This document shows, in pieces, positions 17,551-25,554 of a stretch of 54,959 bases of DNA (position 1 is its first letter; each line of letters opens with the position of its first letter). The DNA is from an uncultured bacterium (lineage in GTDB: Bacteria > Actinomycetota > Coriobacteriia > Coriobacteriales > Coriobacteriaceae): the NCBI GenBank assembly GCA_905215385.1, contig CAJMPY010000018.1, forward strand, positions 1-54,959, written 5' to 3'. The position numbers and the translations under genes are program-made. Below the pieces are notes generated by a model. That model was given only the letters and a program-made list of their open reading frames with translations. It did no database searches and was not told where the DNA came from.

Positions 17551-17578
17551 GATTACCAGCAGCTTTTCTCGTCATCAA
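17550..17578 (-). promoter_or_regulatory. promoter of the YfcC-to-FGGY operon
   Basis: On the minus strand, -35 TTGATG (17573-17578), a 17-bp spacer and -10 TAATCT (17550-17555), 80 bp before the permease start. No other gene lies in 17471-17644. Confidence 0.6.
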
Positions 17579-17644
17579 GATAATTTCAAACTGATTGCCG
17601 CAACGCGGTTGAACGGTTGCGTTTGCGCCGTGAACGGTATGGAA

Positions 17645-17672
17645 ACGCCCGGTGAGATGATCCACCGGGCGT
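17645..17672 (-). terminator. terminator of the GntR regulator gene
   Basis: Perfect 10-bp stem ACGCCCGGTG / CACCGGGCGT with an 8-nt loop, followed by TTTCC on the minus strand. It separates the regulator transcript from the structural operon. Confidence 0.75.
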
Positions 17673-17688
17673 CTCCATTCGCAATGTC

Positions 17689-18432
17689 CTAGATGTCAAA
17701 AACGTAGCGAGACCCAACGATCCGCTGACGACCGATGATAAACGGCCGCCGCTGCTCATCAAAGAAGAAGGCTTCCATATAAAACAAGGGTTCGCCAACG
17801 GGAACCGCCAGCAACCGAGCGACCTCGGGCGATGCGCACGCGATCTCGAGCGTGCACGGGTCGGTAAACGCAGGCGTCCGCCCCGTCCGGTTGCGCACGA
17901 ACTCAAAAATGGATTGGTTAGATAGAGGCGCCGTTGATAGATAGGCGTTGTCCTCGTAAACGTATATGTTGTTCTCAAGCATGACAGGGACGCCATCGGC
18001 AGTACGCACGCGCTCAACGCAAATCAAGTCAGTTCCAACGGGAACACCAAAGAACTGTGCTTCGGTGGAATCCGCCGGCAGTATCTTTCTCGAAATGACA
18101 CACGCCCCCGGTTCCATTCCGTTAGCGCGGCATGCGTCCGAAAAACTCTGGACGTCATCCTTCTGGCGAATCTTGCGCTTGAGCTTGGGGGCATTGACAA
18201 ACGTGCCTTTCCCCTGTCGCTTCGTTAGATAGCCCTGTTGGACGAGCTCCTCAATAGCGCGTCGCACGGTAACGCGGCCAACTTTATAGCTCTCAGCCAA
18301 TTCGAATTCGTTGGGTATCCGCGCACCTGCCTTGTAGGCACCGGAGTTGATTTCGTTTTTAATGATATCAATGACCTGTTGGTACAGCGGTATCGCTGCT
18401 TTACCGTCAGTTAGCCCTTCAGTCGGTGGCAT
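17689..18432 (-). CDS. GntR-family (HutC/FrlR subfamily) transcriptional regulator
   Basis: 247 residues. The N-terminal winged helix reads PLYQQVIDIIKNEINSGAYKAG then FELAESYKVGRVTVRRAIEELVQQGYL, followed by the RQGKGTFV hinge typical of GntR. The C-terminal UTRA ligand domain includes SFSDACRANGMEPG and CVERVRTADGVPVMLENNIYV, ending in GRQRIVGSRYVFDI. HutC-type regulators bind small effectors, often sugar phosphates or pathway intermediates; E. coli FrlR, controlling the fructoselysine genes, is of this type. It is transcribed in the same direction as, and just upstream of, the catabolic operon. Confidence 0.9.
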   Translation of the reverse strand: MPPTEGLTDGKAAIPLYQQVIDIIKNEINSGAYKAGARIPNEFELAESYKVGRVTVRRAIEELVQQGYLTKRQGKGTFVNAPKLKRKIRQKDDVQSFSDACRANGMEPGACVISRKILPADSTEAQFFGVPVGTDLICVERVRTADGVPVMLENNIYVYEDNAYLSTAPLSNQSIFEFVRNRTGRTPAFTDPCTLEIACASPEVARLLAVPVGEPLFYMEAFFFDEQRRPFIIGRQRIVGSRYVFDI

Positions 18433-18463
18433 ATACCCTCTCCCAGCGCAATTACGTCTAAAA

Positions 18464-18498
18464 CGGGCTTAAGGGCATTCAACAAGTCCTTAAGCCCG
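18464..18498 (-). terminator. terminator of the beta-phosphoglucomutase-like gene
   Basis: Perfect 11-bp inverted repeat CGGGCTTAAGG / CCTTAAGCCCG with a 13-nt loop, followed by TTTTAG on the minus strand. It could also serve as an operator for the GntR gene that begins 32 bp later. Confidence 0.65.
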
Positions 18499-18582
18499 CA
18501 TTAGCTTAAAGTATGCTAGGTGTCGCACCAAAATGTCGGGTATTTACTCATCGGACCCGAAAAACGCGCAACTAACGCGCTC

Positions 18583-19242
18583 TTACGCGAGTTCCAGCAG
18601 GTCCGGCAGCTGATCGATAATCTTATCCGCGGCGTCCTGACTAAAGCCAAAGCGCTCCTCGCGCTTGGCGATGACTGTCAGACCGGCGCGCTTGCCGGCA
18701 GTGATGCCAGGCACCGAATCCTCAACGCAGCAGCAGCGATTCGCGGGCAGCCCCAGCAGGTCCAGCGCATGCAGGTAGATGTCGGGCTCGGGCTTACTCT
18801 CCTTAAACTGCTCGCCGCTCACCACATACTCAAAGGCATCCGACAGCCCGCACGCGTTGAGCACTTCCTCGATGCTATCCATGGGAGACGAACTCGCCAG
18901 CGCCACACGGACGCCGCGGCGCGGCAGCTCTCGAATCGTATCAACGGCACCCGGGTTGATCAAAGCCTGATAGTCGCGCGGGCGCTTATGCGCCCACTCG
19001 TCCCAACGGGCCAACGCTTCCTCGCCAGTGAAATGCCCCCTACCGGCGCGCTCAAACCAATCGACCAGCATATGCAGGAAGAACTGATGTGAGGTGCCAA
19101 CCTGCCCGTTTAGCTCCTCTTGGGTTAGATTCAGCCCAAGCTCCTTGGCAAACGCGGCGGTCTCCCCCAGGTAGTAATACTCGGTATCGACGATGACGCC
19201 ATCCATGTCAAAGATAACGGCGTCGAACGGAAATGCAGACAC
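18583..19242 (-). CDS. HAD-family phosphatase/phosphomutase (beta-phosphoglucomutase-like)
   Basis: 219 residues from the GTG at 19242, which has GGGAGG 5 nt upstream and puts the N-terminus at VSAFPFDAVIFDMDGVIVDTE. HAD motifs: DMDGV (nucleophile and acid/base Asp), ALASSSP (Ser/Thr motif 2), KPEPDIYLHAL (Lys motif 3) and CCCVEDSVPGI (acidic motif 4, with three consecutive Cys). The four-helix cap is of subclass I. Substrates could be hexose or polyol phosphates. It is an independent unit with its own terminator downstream, lying between the GntR gene and another HAD gene. Confidence 0.85.
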   Translation of the reverse strand: MSAFPFDAVIFDMDGVIVDTEYYYLGETAAFAKELGLNLTQEELNGQVGTSHQFFLHMLVDWFERAGRGHFTGEEALARWDEWAHKRPRDYQALINPGAVDTIRELPRRGVRVALASSSPMDSIEEVLNACGLSDAFEYVVSGEQFKESKPEPDIYLHALDLLGLPANRCCCVEDSVPGITAGKRAGLTVIAKREERFGFSQDAADKIIDQLPDLLELA

Positions 19243-19257
19243 GGCACCCTCCCTAAC

Positions 19258-19284
19258 AAAAGGGCGCCCGCAAGCGGACGCCCG
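19258..19284 (-). terminator. terminator between the two HAD genes
   Basis: GGGCGTCCGC / GCGGGCGCCC hairpin with a two-base loop on the minus strand, followed by TTTTG, just after the Cof-type HAD stop. Confidence 0.7.
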
Positions 19285-19305
19285 AACCATACACTATCGG
19301 CGATT

Positions 19306-20148
19306 CTAACCCAGCAGTTGGTCAAGTGCTACCGCGATACCGTCTTCGTTGTTGTTGGCGGTCACCATCTGGGCCACGGCCTTAACCTCATCGACGGCGT
19401 TGCCCATGGCAACACCGGTGCCGGCCCACTCAATCATGGACTTGTCGTTCTGGCCGTCGCCAAACGATACGACCTCACTGGCATCGATGCCGAGCTTGGG
19501 CAGGGCACCCTCGAGCGCACGGGCCTTATCGATACCGGGCGCCGTGTACTCAAAGTACCAGTCGGCCGTAAACATGCCCGAAAGCGTCTGGGTAAAGGGC
19601 GCATACATTTCCTCGTAATGCGCCTGCAGGTAGGTCGGATCGCCCGCCGTCAGCAGCTTGTCCACGGGATAAGCATCAGCGACCTCATGCAGGCTCTCCA
19701 CCTCGCGAATCTTAAGATCGCACGCGTCGCGCTCATACTTGACGATATTCTTCTGTGAGCCGTCAGGCAGCGTGATCATGCAATGGTACGAGTCCTCGAC
19801 GTGCAAATCGCGACCGAGCGAAATCATAGGGATCACGTCAAAATTACGCAGGTGATCAATCAGGCGATGCAATTCGTCGGCAGGCATAGCCTGATCGAAC
19901 AGCACCTCGTCGGTCTGGGCATCAACGACGTGTGCGCCGTTAAAGGCCACCAGCAGACCGTCATGGTTTTGAAGGTCGAGCTCTTGCGCCAAGGCGCGCA
20001 GCCCCCATGCGGGACGGCCCGAAGCCAAGATGAGCTTAATGCCCGACTCCTGCGCCGCGAGCAGCTTCTCGCGCGTACGCGGGCCGATGACCTTTTGGTC
20101 GTTGGTGAGCGTACCGTCGATATCCATTGCGATGGCTTTGATTGCCAT
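19306..20148 (-). CDS. Cof-type HAD hydrolase (sugar phosphatase-like)
   Basis: 280 residues from the ATG at 20148 (GGGAGG 5 nt upstream). The N-terminus is KAIAMDIDGTLTNDQKVI (motif 1), with LILASGRP (motif 2), a large alpha/beta cap in the middle, ...KARALEGALPKLGI (Lys motif 3) and SFGDGQNDKSMIEWAGTGVAMGNA (motif 4), the signature of subclass IIB Cof/YidA proteins. These dephosphorylate sugar phosphates or flavin and pyridoxal phosphates with low specificity. Single gene, followed by a terminator. The longer frame up to 20316 has no ribosome site. Confidence 0.88.
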   Translation of the reverse strand: MAIKAIAMDIDGTLTNDQKVIGPRTREKLLAAQESGIKLILASGRPAWGLRALAQELDLQNHDGLLVAFNGAHVVDAQTDEVLFDQAMPADELHRLIDHLRNFDVIPMISLGRDLHVEDSYHCMITLPDGSQKNIVKYERDACDLKIREVESLHEVADAYPVDKLLTAGDPTYLQAHYEEMYAPFTQTLSGMFTADWYFEYTAPGIDKARALEGALPKLGIDASEVVSFGDGQNDKSMIEWAGTGVAMGNAVDEVKAVAQMVTANNNEDGIAVALDQLLG

Positions 20149-20321
20149 ATATGCCTCCCTGTCATTGAACAACCTTGTCTGAGCCATCATACAGAACACC
20201 CACGGCGGCGCTGTTTGCAACGGGAAAAATGTCATATTGTCCCAAACATGAACGGCGCGCCTTCGACGATTGCGATGCCCGTCGAGGCGCCTCCCGATAC
20301 ATTCCATCCTATCCAAATAGC

Positions 20322-20356
20322 AAGGGGCCCGTATCCCAACGGATACGGGCCCCTTT
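20322..20356 (-). terminator. terminator of pgi
   Basis: Perfect 15-bp stem AAGGGGCCCGTATCC / GGATACGGGCCCCTT with a 4-nt loop, just after the pgi stop. Confidence 0.9.
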
Positions 20357-20384
20357 CAGCCATAAGCCAACTCGGCCGTAAAAA

Positions 20385-22079
20385 CTACTTGCGATGAGCG
20401 CGATAGAACTCGATGAGCGCCTGGGTCGAAGCGTCCTGCTCGGCCTTGGCGGCGTCGTCGTGGAAGGCCGGGGTGATCTGCTTGGCAAGCTGCTTGCCCA
20501 GCTCGACGCCCCACTGGTCGTAGGAGTCGATGCCCCAGACCGTGCCCTCGACAAACGTGATGTGCTCGTACAGGGCGATGAGCTCGCCGAGTGCGAACGG
20601 GGTCAGCGTGTCGCCGAAGATCGAGGTCGTCGGACGGTTGCCCTCAAAGCAGCGGGCCGGGACGATCTGCTCGGGCGTGCCCTCGGCACGAACCTCGTCG
20701 GCCGTCTTACCAAAGGCGAGCGCCTTGGTCTGGGCCAGGAAGTTGCCCAGGAACAGCTCGTGGACATCCTGACCGCTGTCGGTTGCGGGGTTGGCAGTGT
20801 TGGCGAAGGCGATGAAGTCGGCCGGGACCACCACGGTGCCCTGGTGCAGCAGCTGGTAGAAGGCATGCTGGCCGTTGGTGCCGGGCTCGCCCCAGAAGAT
20901 CTCACCGGTGTCGGAGGTCACGGCGCTGCCGTCCCAACGGACATGCTTGCCGTTGGACTCCATGGTGAGCTGCTGCAGGTAGGCCGGGAAACGGTGCAGG
21001 TACTGGCAGTACGGAAGCACGGCGTGGCTCTTGGAACCAAAGAAGTTAACGTACCAGACGTTGAGCAGGCCCATCAGCGCGACGGCGTTGTTCTCGAGCG
21101 GGGTATTGCAGAAGTACTCGTCGATGGCGTGGAAGCCCTCGAGGAACTGCTGGAAACGCTCGGGGCCGAGCACGACGATCAGCGACAGGCCCACGGCGGA
21201 GTCAACGGAATAGCGGCCGCCGACCCAGTTCCAAAAACCGAAGGCGTTGGCCGGGTCGATACCGAAGGCCTCAACCTTGTCCAGTGCGGTGGAAACGGCG
21301 ACGAAGTGCTTTGCCACGGCCTCGGCGTTCTGTTCATTGGAACCATCGATGGCGCCCTGAGCCTTGAGCTGCTCGAGCATCCAGGTCTTGACCTCGCGGG
21401 CGTTGGTGAGGGTCTCGAGCGTGGTGAAGGTCTTGGAGACGATGATCACGAGCGTGGTCTCGGGATCGAGGCCCTTGAGCTTCTCGGCCTGGTCGTTGGG
21501 GTCGATGTTGGAGATATAGCGGCAATCGATACCGGCGTCGGCATAGGGACGCAGGGCCTCGTAAGCCATGACCGGACCCAGATCGGAGCCGCCGATGCCG
21601 ATGGACACCAGGTGCTCGATCTTCTTGCCGGTAACGCCTTTCCACCCACCGGAGCGCACGCGCTCGGCGAAGGCATACATGCGGTCAAGGACCTCGTGCA
21701 CGTCGGCGACAACGTCCTGGCCGTCGACGATGAGCTGGCCCTTCTCGCTGGCCGGGCGGCGCAGCGCGGTATGCAGGACGGCACGGTCCTCGGTGGTGTT
21801 GATGTGCTCGCCGGAGAACATGGCGTCACGGCGCTCCTCGAGTTTCACCTCGCGGGCAAGGTCGCACAGGAGCTTGACGGTCTCGTCGGTCACCAGGTTC
21901 TTAGACAGGTCGAAGTGCAGGTCACCGGCGTCAAAGCTCAGCTTGTTCACACGCTCGGGATCGGCGGCGAACCAGGCCTTGAGGTCGATACCCTCGGCCT
22001 CGAGCTTCTCCTGATGAGCCTCGAGCGCCTTCCAAGCGTCAGTCGACGTAGCATCGATAGGTGCGGCAACAGTTGCCAT
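20385..22079 (-). CDS. pgi: glucose-6-phosphate isomerase
   Basis: 564 residues of the long (eukaryote/E. coli-like) Pgi type. Motifs: IGIGGSDLGPVMAYEAL, VIIVSKTFTTLETLTNA, the first PROSITE-type signature FGFWNWVGGRYSVDSAVG, HRFPAYLQQLTMESNGK, FWGEPGTNGQHAF and the C-terminal signature GIDSYDQWGVELGK with the catalytic Lys. It interconverts glucose 6-phosphate and fructose 6-phosphate, the product of a fructosamine deglycase included. GAGGAGG 5 nt before the ATG at 22079 fixes the start. Stand-alone gene. Confidence 0.95.
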   Translation of the reverse strand: MATVAAPIDATSTDAWKALEAHQEKLEAEGIDLKAWFAADPERVNKLSFDAGDLHFDLSKNLVTDETVKLLCDLAREVKLEERRDAMFSGEHINTTEDRAVLHTALRRPASEKGQLIVDGQDVVADVHEVLDRMYAFAERVRSGGWKGVTGKKIEHLVSIGIGGSDLGPVMAYEALRPYADAGIDCRYISNIDPNDQAEKLKGLDPETTLVIIVSKTFTTLETLTNAREVKTWMLEQLKAQGAIDGSNEQNAEAVAKHFVAVSTALDKVEAFGIDPANAFGFWNWVGGRYSVDSAVGLSLIVVLGPERFQQFLEGFHAIDEYFCNTPLENNAVALMGLLNVWYVNFFGSKSHAVLPYCQYLHRFPAYLQQLTMESNGKHVRWDGSAVTSDTGEIFWGEPGTNGQHAFYQLLHQGTVVVPADFIAFANTANPATDSGQDVHELFLGNFLAQTKALAFGKTADEVRAEGTPEQIVPARCFEGNRPTTSIFGDTLTPFALGELIALYEHITFVEGTVWGIDSYDQWGVELGKQLAKQITPAFHDDAAKAEQDASTQALIEFYRAHRK

Positions 22080-22206
22080 AAAGTCCTCCTCGGCATACGG
22101 GCGCACGCCTCCATGCGCCCGGACATTCAGATGCCACTATTCTAGCGCAGGTCAAGACTACAATCAGCGAGCGTTGCCAATCGGCCCCCAAACGGCAACC
22201 GACCAA

Positions 22207-22268
22207 AAAGGGACAGGTTTATTTTGGCAGGTCAAACGCTTTATCAACCAAAAATAACCCGTCCCTTT
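22207..22268. repeat. palindromic repeat unit (hairpin), copy A
   Basis: Arms 22207-22227 (AAAGGGACAGGTTTATTTTGG) and 22248-22268 pair at 18 of 21 positions around a 20-nt loop. It lies between pgi and the dehydrogenase-like gene, where it could also end the latter's transcript. A related half-copy in inverted orientation is at 22938-22962. Confidence 0.65.
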
Positions 22269-22278
22269 ATGGCAAATA

Positions 22279-22803
22279 TTAGGCCGCGGCGCACACACTG
22301 CCGAGCAGCTCGCGCAGAGGAGACCCAATGCCCTCCAGCAGTTCGGGCGCGATAATGGCAAAAACCGGAACCTCACCGGTGCCCACGACAGCAGGCACCT
22401 TGCCCTCCGAGACAATGCATCCATAAGGCACAAAGCCGTCTTCGCCGGCATCGAGCGCCGCCATGCGACGGGCGAGTTCGCGTGCAAAGCCGGCAGTATC
22501 GGCATCGCCAATCGCCAAGACAAAGTCCACGCCTTCGTCGGTCGCCAGGGCCACGGCTTCGTCGATCAGCTCGTCTCCCCCGTCGCCCTCAACCGAGCCG
22601 CAGCGGAAAAGCACGCGCTCGAGCAGAGCTCGATCAAGCGAGCCGAGTGCCGCCGAGACAAGCTCATCGCGCGTATGCTTGTCGCCGCCCAGCACGACCA
22701 ACGCCTTGGTGCCACCGTAGTGAGCGACCAATCGTCCGCACCAGCGAGCCACGTCTCCATCCGCAACAAGGCGCGTCGGCATACCAAACCCATAATTGAC
22801 CAT
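22279..22803 (-). CDS. orphan N-terminal domain of an iron-type alcohol dehydrogenase
   Basis: About 174 residues. The pattern NYGFGMPTRLVADGD, then TKALVVLGGDKHTRDELVSAAL, and ELIDEAVALATDEGVDFVLAIGDADTAGFARELA follows the dinucleotide-binding N-terminal half of Fe-ADH proteins (PTR...G, VLLV.GG, EGVDF.LAvGgGS). The helical, His-rich iron-binding half (usual total about 385 residues) is absent and the glycine-rich GGGS is changed to GDAD, so it is not expected to be an active dehydrogenase. The start at 22803 is chosen on family alignment; 22854 would add 17 residues. Repeats bound the gene on both sides. Confidence 0.6.
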   Translation of the reverse strand: MVNYGFGMPTRLVADGDVARWCGRLVAHYGGTKALVVLGGDKHTRDELVSAALGSLDRALLERVLFRCGSVEGDGGDELIDEAVALATDEGVDFVLAIGDADTAGFARELARRMAALDAGEDGFVPYGCIVSEGKVPAVVGTGEVPVFAIIAPELLEGIGSPLRELLGSVCAAA

Positions 22804-22937
22804 CTTTCCCACAACCCCTCTGTGCGTATAGGCGGTATCAACCGTTAGGCCCATGCTACGAAGCGAGGTTTTCCGAGCTGTTTCGCACTCTTTAGAGCCG
22901 CGTTAAATACCCGATGCAGCCGCACGACCATACCTAC

Positions 22938-22962
22938 CAAAACAAACCAGTCCCTTTTTGGC
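22938..22962. repeat. palindromic repeat half-unit, copy B (inverted)
   Basis: CCAAAACAAACCAGTCCCTTTTTGG is the reverse complement of the 22203-22227 arm apart from two substitutions. With copy A it brackets the dehydrogenase-like gene. Confidence 0.6.
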
Positions 22963-22997
22963 AGGTTTTGACGATGTCCGCGCAAGCAGGTATTATC

Positions 22998-23026
22998 GAA
23001 CAGGTATTCGATAAGAACATGTGTTT
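22998..23026. promoter_or_regulatory. two LexA-like (SOS) boxes
   Basis: GAACATGTGTTT at 23015-23026 matches the Gram-positive LexA half-site arrangement GAAC-N4-GTTC at 7 of 8 key positions. The adjacent CGAACAGGTATTCG (22998-23011) is a second, weaker match. Both lie 16-44 bp before the Y-family polymerase start. Confidence 0.65.
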
Positions 23027-23041
23027 GATGGGAGGGCACGC

Positions 23042-24547
23042 GTGGAGCACGAGCAGCATACCTATATCTGCATCGACCTTAAGACGTTCTACGCCAGCGT
23101 CGAGTGTGTCGACCGCGGGCTCGACCCACTCACCACGTGCCTGGTCGTTGCCGACGAATCGCGCGGACGCACGACCATCTGTCTTGCCATCACGCAGGCC
23201 ATGAAAGACCTCGGGATACACAACCGCTGCCGTCTGTTCGAGATTCCCGACGGCATCGACTACATCAAGGCCGTACCGCGCATGCAGCACTACATGGAGG
23301 TGTCGGCGAAAATCTACGGCATCTATCTGGAATACGTGAGCCCGCAAGACATTCACGTCTATTCAATCGACGAGTGCTTTATCGACGTGACGCCCTATCT
23401 AGACCTCTACCACACCGATGCCGAAGGGTTCGCCTGCATGTTGCGCGACGAGGTCCTCGCGCGCACCGGCATCACGGCCACCGTCGGTATCGGCCCCAAC
23501 CTATTCCAGGCTAAGGTGGCGCTCGATATTACCGCAAAGCACGTACCCAGCCGCATCGGCATACTCGATAACGAAACCTTTCGCAAGGAGATCTGGCCGC
23601 ATCGACCCATCACCGATATCTGGGGTATCGGCCCCGGTGTGGCGGCCCGGCTCGAAAAGTACGGCGTCTACGACCTGATGGGCGTAGCCGCGCTCGACGA
23701 AAACCTGCTTTACGATGAACTCGGCGTCAATGCCGAGTATCTCATCGACCACGCCTTCGGGCGCGAGCCGACAACCATCGCCGATATCCAAGCCTATCGC
23801 CCGCAGGCAACCTCAACCACCACAGGACAGGTGCTCTCAAAGGGCTATGCCTACGAGCAGGCCTACACCGTCTTGCGCGAGATGGTCGACAACGCCGTAC
23901 TGGACTTGGTCGATAAGCACGTGGTGTGTGACAGCATCTCGCTCTTCGTGGGCTACGCGAGCGAGCGAGCCGACATACGCCGACTCGATGCCAGCGGCAC
24001 GGCGCAATATGTAGACGGATGCGGACACCTGCGCTCGAGCACGTCAGGTATCGAGCCTACCGCGACCGCCGGCCCCGAACTCGCGCCCCGTGCGCCCAAG
24101 CCCGTCCAGCGCGATGACGAACGGCGTCGCCTGGTGCGCGAGGCGCAGGCAATCGACGGCATCTTTGTGGGGGAACACGGCGGCAAACCGCGCGGTGGCT
24201 ATGCCGCACTCTTCGCGCACTCCAATGCCTCGCGAAAACTGCCCGAGCGCACCAATTCATTTAAGAAGATCATGGGTTACTTCGATGAGCTCTGGGCGCA
24301 AACTGTCGACCCCAAACGACCGATCAAGCGCATCAACCTGGGCTTTGGCAATCTCATGCCCGAGGAATTCGCTACCGTCGATCTGTTCAGCGACGTCGAG
24401 GCCGACGAGCGCGAACGCGATCTGGCGCGCGCCGTGTTGGCCGTGAAAGGCAAGTACGGCAAGAACGCCCTGGTCAAAGGATTGAGCTTTACCGCCGGCG
24501 CCACCGCACGCGAGCGCAACGATCAGGTAGGAGGACATCGTGCCTAA
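23042..24547 (+). CDS. Y-family DNA polymerase (UvrX/UmuC-like)
   Basis: 501 residues. GTG start at 23042 behind GGGAGG. Catalytic palm motifs are CIDLKTFYASVECVDRGLDP (metal Asp, steric-gate region) and YSIDECFIDVTPYL (Asp-Glu pair). DIWGIGPGVAARLEKYGVYDLMGV forms the helix-hairpin-helix thumb, and the little finger includes KGYAYEQAYTVLREMVDNAVLDLV. A long charged insert (about residues 325-380) precedes SFKKIMGYFDELW. Such enzymes carry out translesion synthesis. The next gene encodes a YolD-like protein and overlaps by 8 bp, the usual UvrX-YolD pair of phages and Gram-positive mobile DNA. Confidence 0.9.
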   Translation: MEHEQHTYICIDLKTFYASVECVDRGLDPLTTCLVVADESRGRTTICLAITQAMKDLGIHNRCRLFEIPDGIDYIKAVPRMQHYMEVSAKIYGIYLEYVSPQDIHVYSIDECFIDVTPYLDLYHTDAEGFACMLRDEVLARTGITATVGIGPNLFQAKVALDITAKHVPSRIGILDNETFRKEIWPHRPITDIWGIGPGVAARLEKYGVYDLMGVAALDENLLYDELGVNAEYLIDHAFGREPTTIADIQAYRPQATSTTTGQVLSKGYAYEQAYTVLREMVDNAVLDLVDKHVVCDSISLFVGYASERADIRRLDASGTAQYVDGCGHLRSSTSGIEPTATAGPELAPRAPKPVQRDDERRRLVREAQAIDGIFVGEHGGKPRGGYAALFAHSNASRKLPERTNSFKKIMGYFDELWAQTVDPKRPIKRINLGFGNLMPEEFATVDLFSDVEADERERDLARAVLAVKGKYGKNALVKGLSFTAGATARERNDQVGGHRA

Positions 24548-25007
24548 GCCCCAACAACAACCGATGCGGCCGCCGACACCATTTGAGCGCCTGGCGGACC
24601 CCGAGGGAAGACGTCGTTCCGCCGACCCCAAACTCACCGCCAACGGCGCCGTTCGCGCCGGGCGCGCCGCGCAGTTTATGCCCTTCGCCGCTCTCACGGG
24701 ATACTACGAGCTCGTACGCAAGCAAGAAATCACTGTCGAGCCCAAATGCGAACTCACGGAAGAAAAAGCCCTCGAGCTTTCGAAAAAGCTCGAGGGCCTC
24801 AAACGCGGCGACTTGGTTCGCGTCACCTATTACGATACGTACGGTTATCGTAGCCGTACCGGCATTCTCGATGAAGTGCTCCCCGCATTCAAGCTGCTCA
24901 AACTTAAGGATATCGCCATTAACTTCGACGATATCCAAGACGTGGAGCTGCGCGGCCGAGCCCAATCGAACGCCTCGGCCTCGATGCGAGCGACTAGAGC
25001 CTCATGA
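24540..25007 (+). CDS. YolD-like protein
   Basis: 155 residues, GTG start with GGAGG ACATC upstream, overlapping the polymerase stop. The conserved core is ANGAVRAGRAAQFMPFAALTGYYEL, then charged segment LTEEKALELSKKLEGLKRGDLVRVTYYD and the C-terminal IAINFDDIQDVEL, as in YolD proteins that sit beside UvrX-type polymerases and probably act as UmuD-like partners. Low-complexity Ser/Ala tail. It converges on and overlaps the HMA-domain gene by 14 bp. Confidence 0.8.
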   Translation: MPKPQQQPMRPPTPFERLADPEGRRRSADPKLTANGAVRAGRAAQFMPFAALTGYYELVRKQEITVEPKCELTEEKALELSKKLEGLKRGDLVRVTYYDTYGYRSRTGILDEVLPAFKLLKLKDIAINFDDIQDVELRGRAQSNASASMRATRAS

Positions 25008-25377
25008 CGTAATAACCCGCGCCCCTTACCACGGCCTCAAGCGTCTCGCGGTCAATCGGATGCTTCGAGCGCACGCGCGCTGTGTGGTCCGCAAACGTCA
25101 CCGTTGCCCACACGCCATGCAGCGCATTAAGGGCATTCTCAACGTTGTGCGCGCAGCCATCACAACTCATGCCGCCAATGAGCAGCTCATCGCAGTAGGG
25201 GTAGTGAGATTTGTCGGTATCGGCCACCACGACCCTTTTAACTTTTTTGCCACTCGAGCCATCGCTGCAGCAGCTTTTGCCGCGCGTCGATGCGACAATG
25301 CGGCGCAGTCCAAAGAACATACCGACGGCAATTACGGCCAGTACGATGATATTCGCAGGGTTAAGCAGATCTTCCAT
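24994..25377 (-). CDS. membrane-anchored heavy-metal-associated (HMA) domain protein
   Basis: 127 residues. An N-terminal transmembrane helix (IIVLAVIAVGMFFGLRRIV) is followed by GKSCCSDGSSGK, resembling the Cys-rich FeoB-associated small membrane proteins. Then comes an HMA domain with GGMSCDGCAHNVENALNAL (metal-binding CxxC), a VTFADHTARV strand and a final GYYV. It should bind Cu or another soft metal at the inner membrane face. The combination of the two parts in one chain is unusual. Neighbouring DUF3793 and flavodoxin genes suggest a metal or iron homeostasis context. Confidence 0.82.
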   Translation of the reverse strand: MEDLLNPANIIVLAVIAVGMFFGLRRIVASTRGKSCCSDGSSGKKVKRVVVADTDKSHYPYCDELLIGGMSCDGCAHNVENALNALHGVWATVTFADHTARVRSKHPIDRETLEAVVRGAGYYVMRL

Positions 25378-25554
25378 GCGCTCCCCTTTCCTCGTAGCTC
25401 ATTCAGAGATACCCGCGTGAGGTGTCACCATCCTACCCCAAGCTCATGTCAGTTCAATCAAATAGTTTCCTATTTCTTACTTTTTAGTTGACCTAGGCTT
25501 ACTTTCGTGTGTAAGTTTTCCTTGGTTAACAAGTGAGGACTCAAAAGGGGAACC

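Noticed and set aside
20394..22145. 583-codon frame opposite pgi
   Set aside because: Antisense shadow of a high-GC gene, with no family motif.
25484..25502. DtxR/IdeR iron box before the DUF3793 gene
   Set aside because: TTAGTTGACCTAGGCTTAC agrees with the 19-bp consensus at only about half of the positions.
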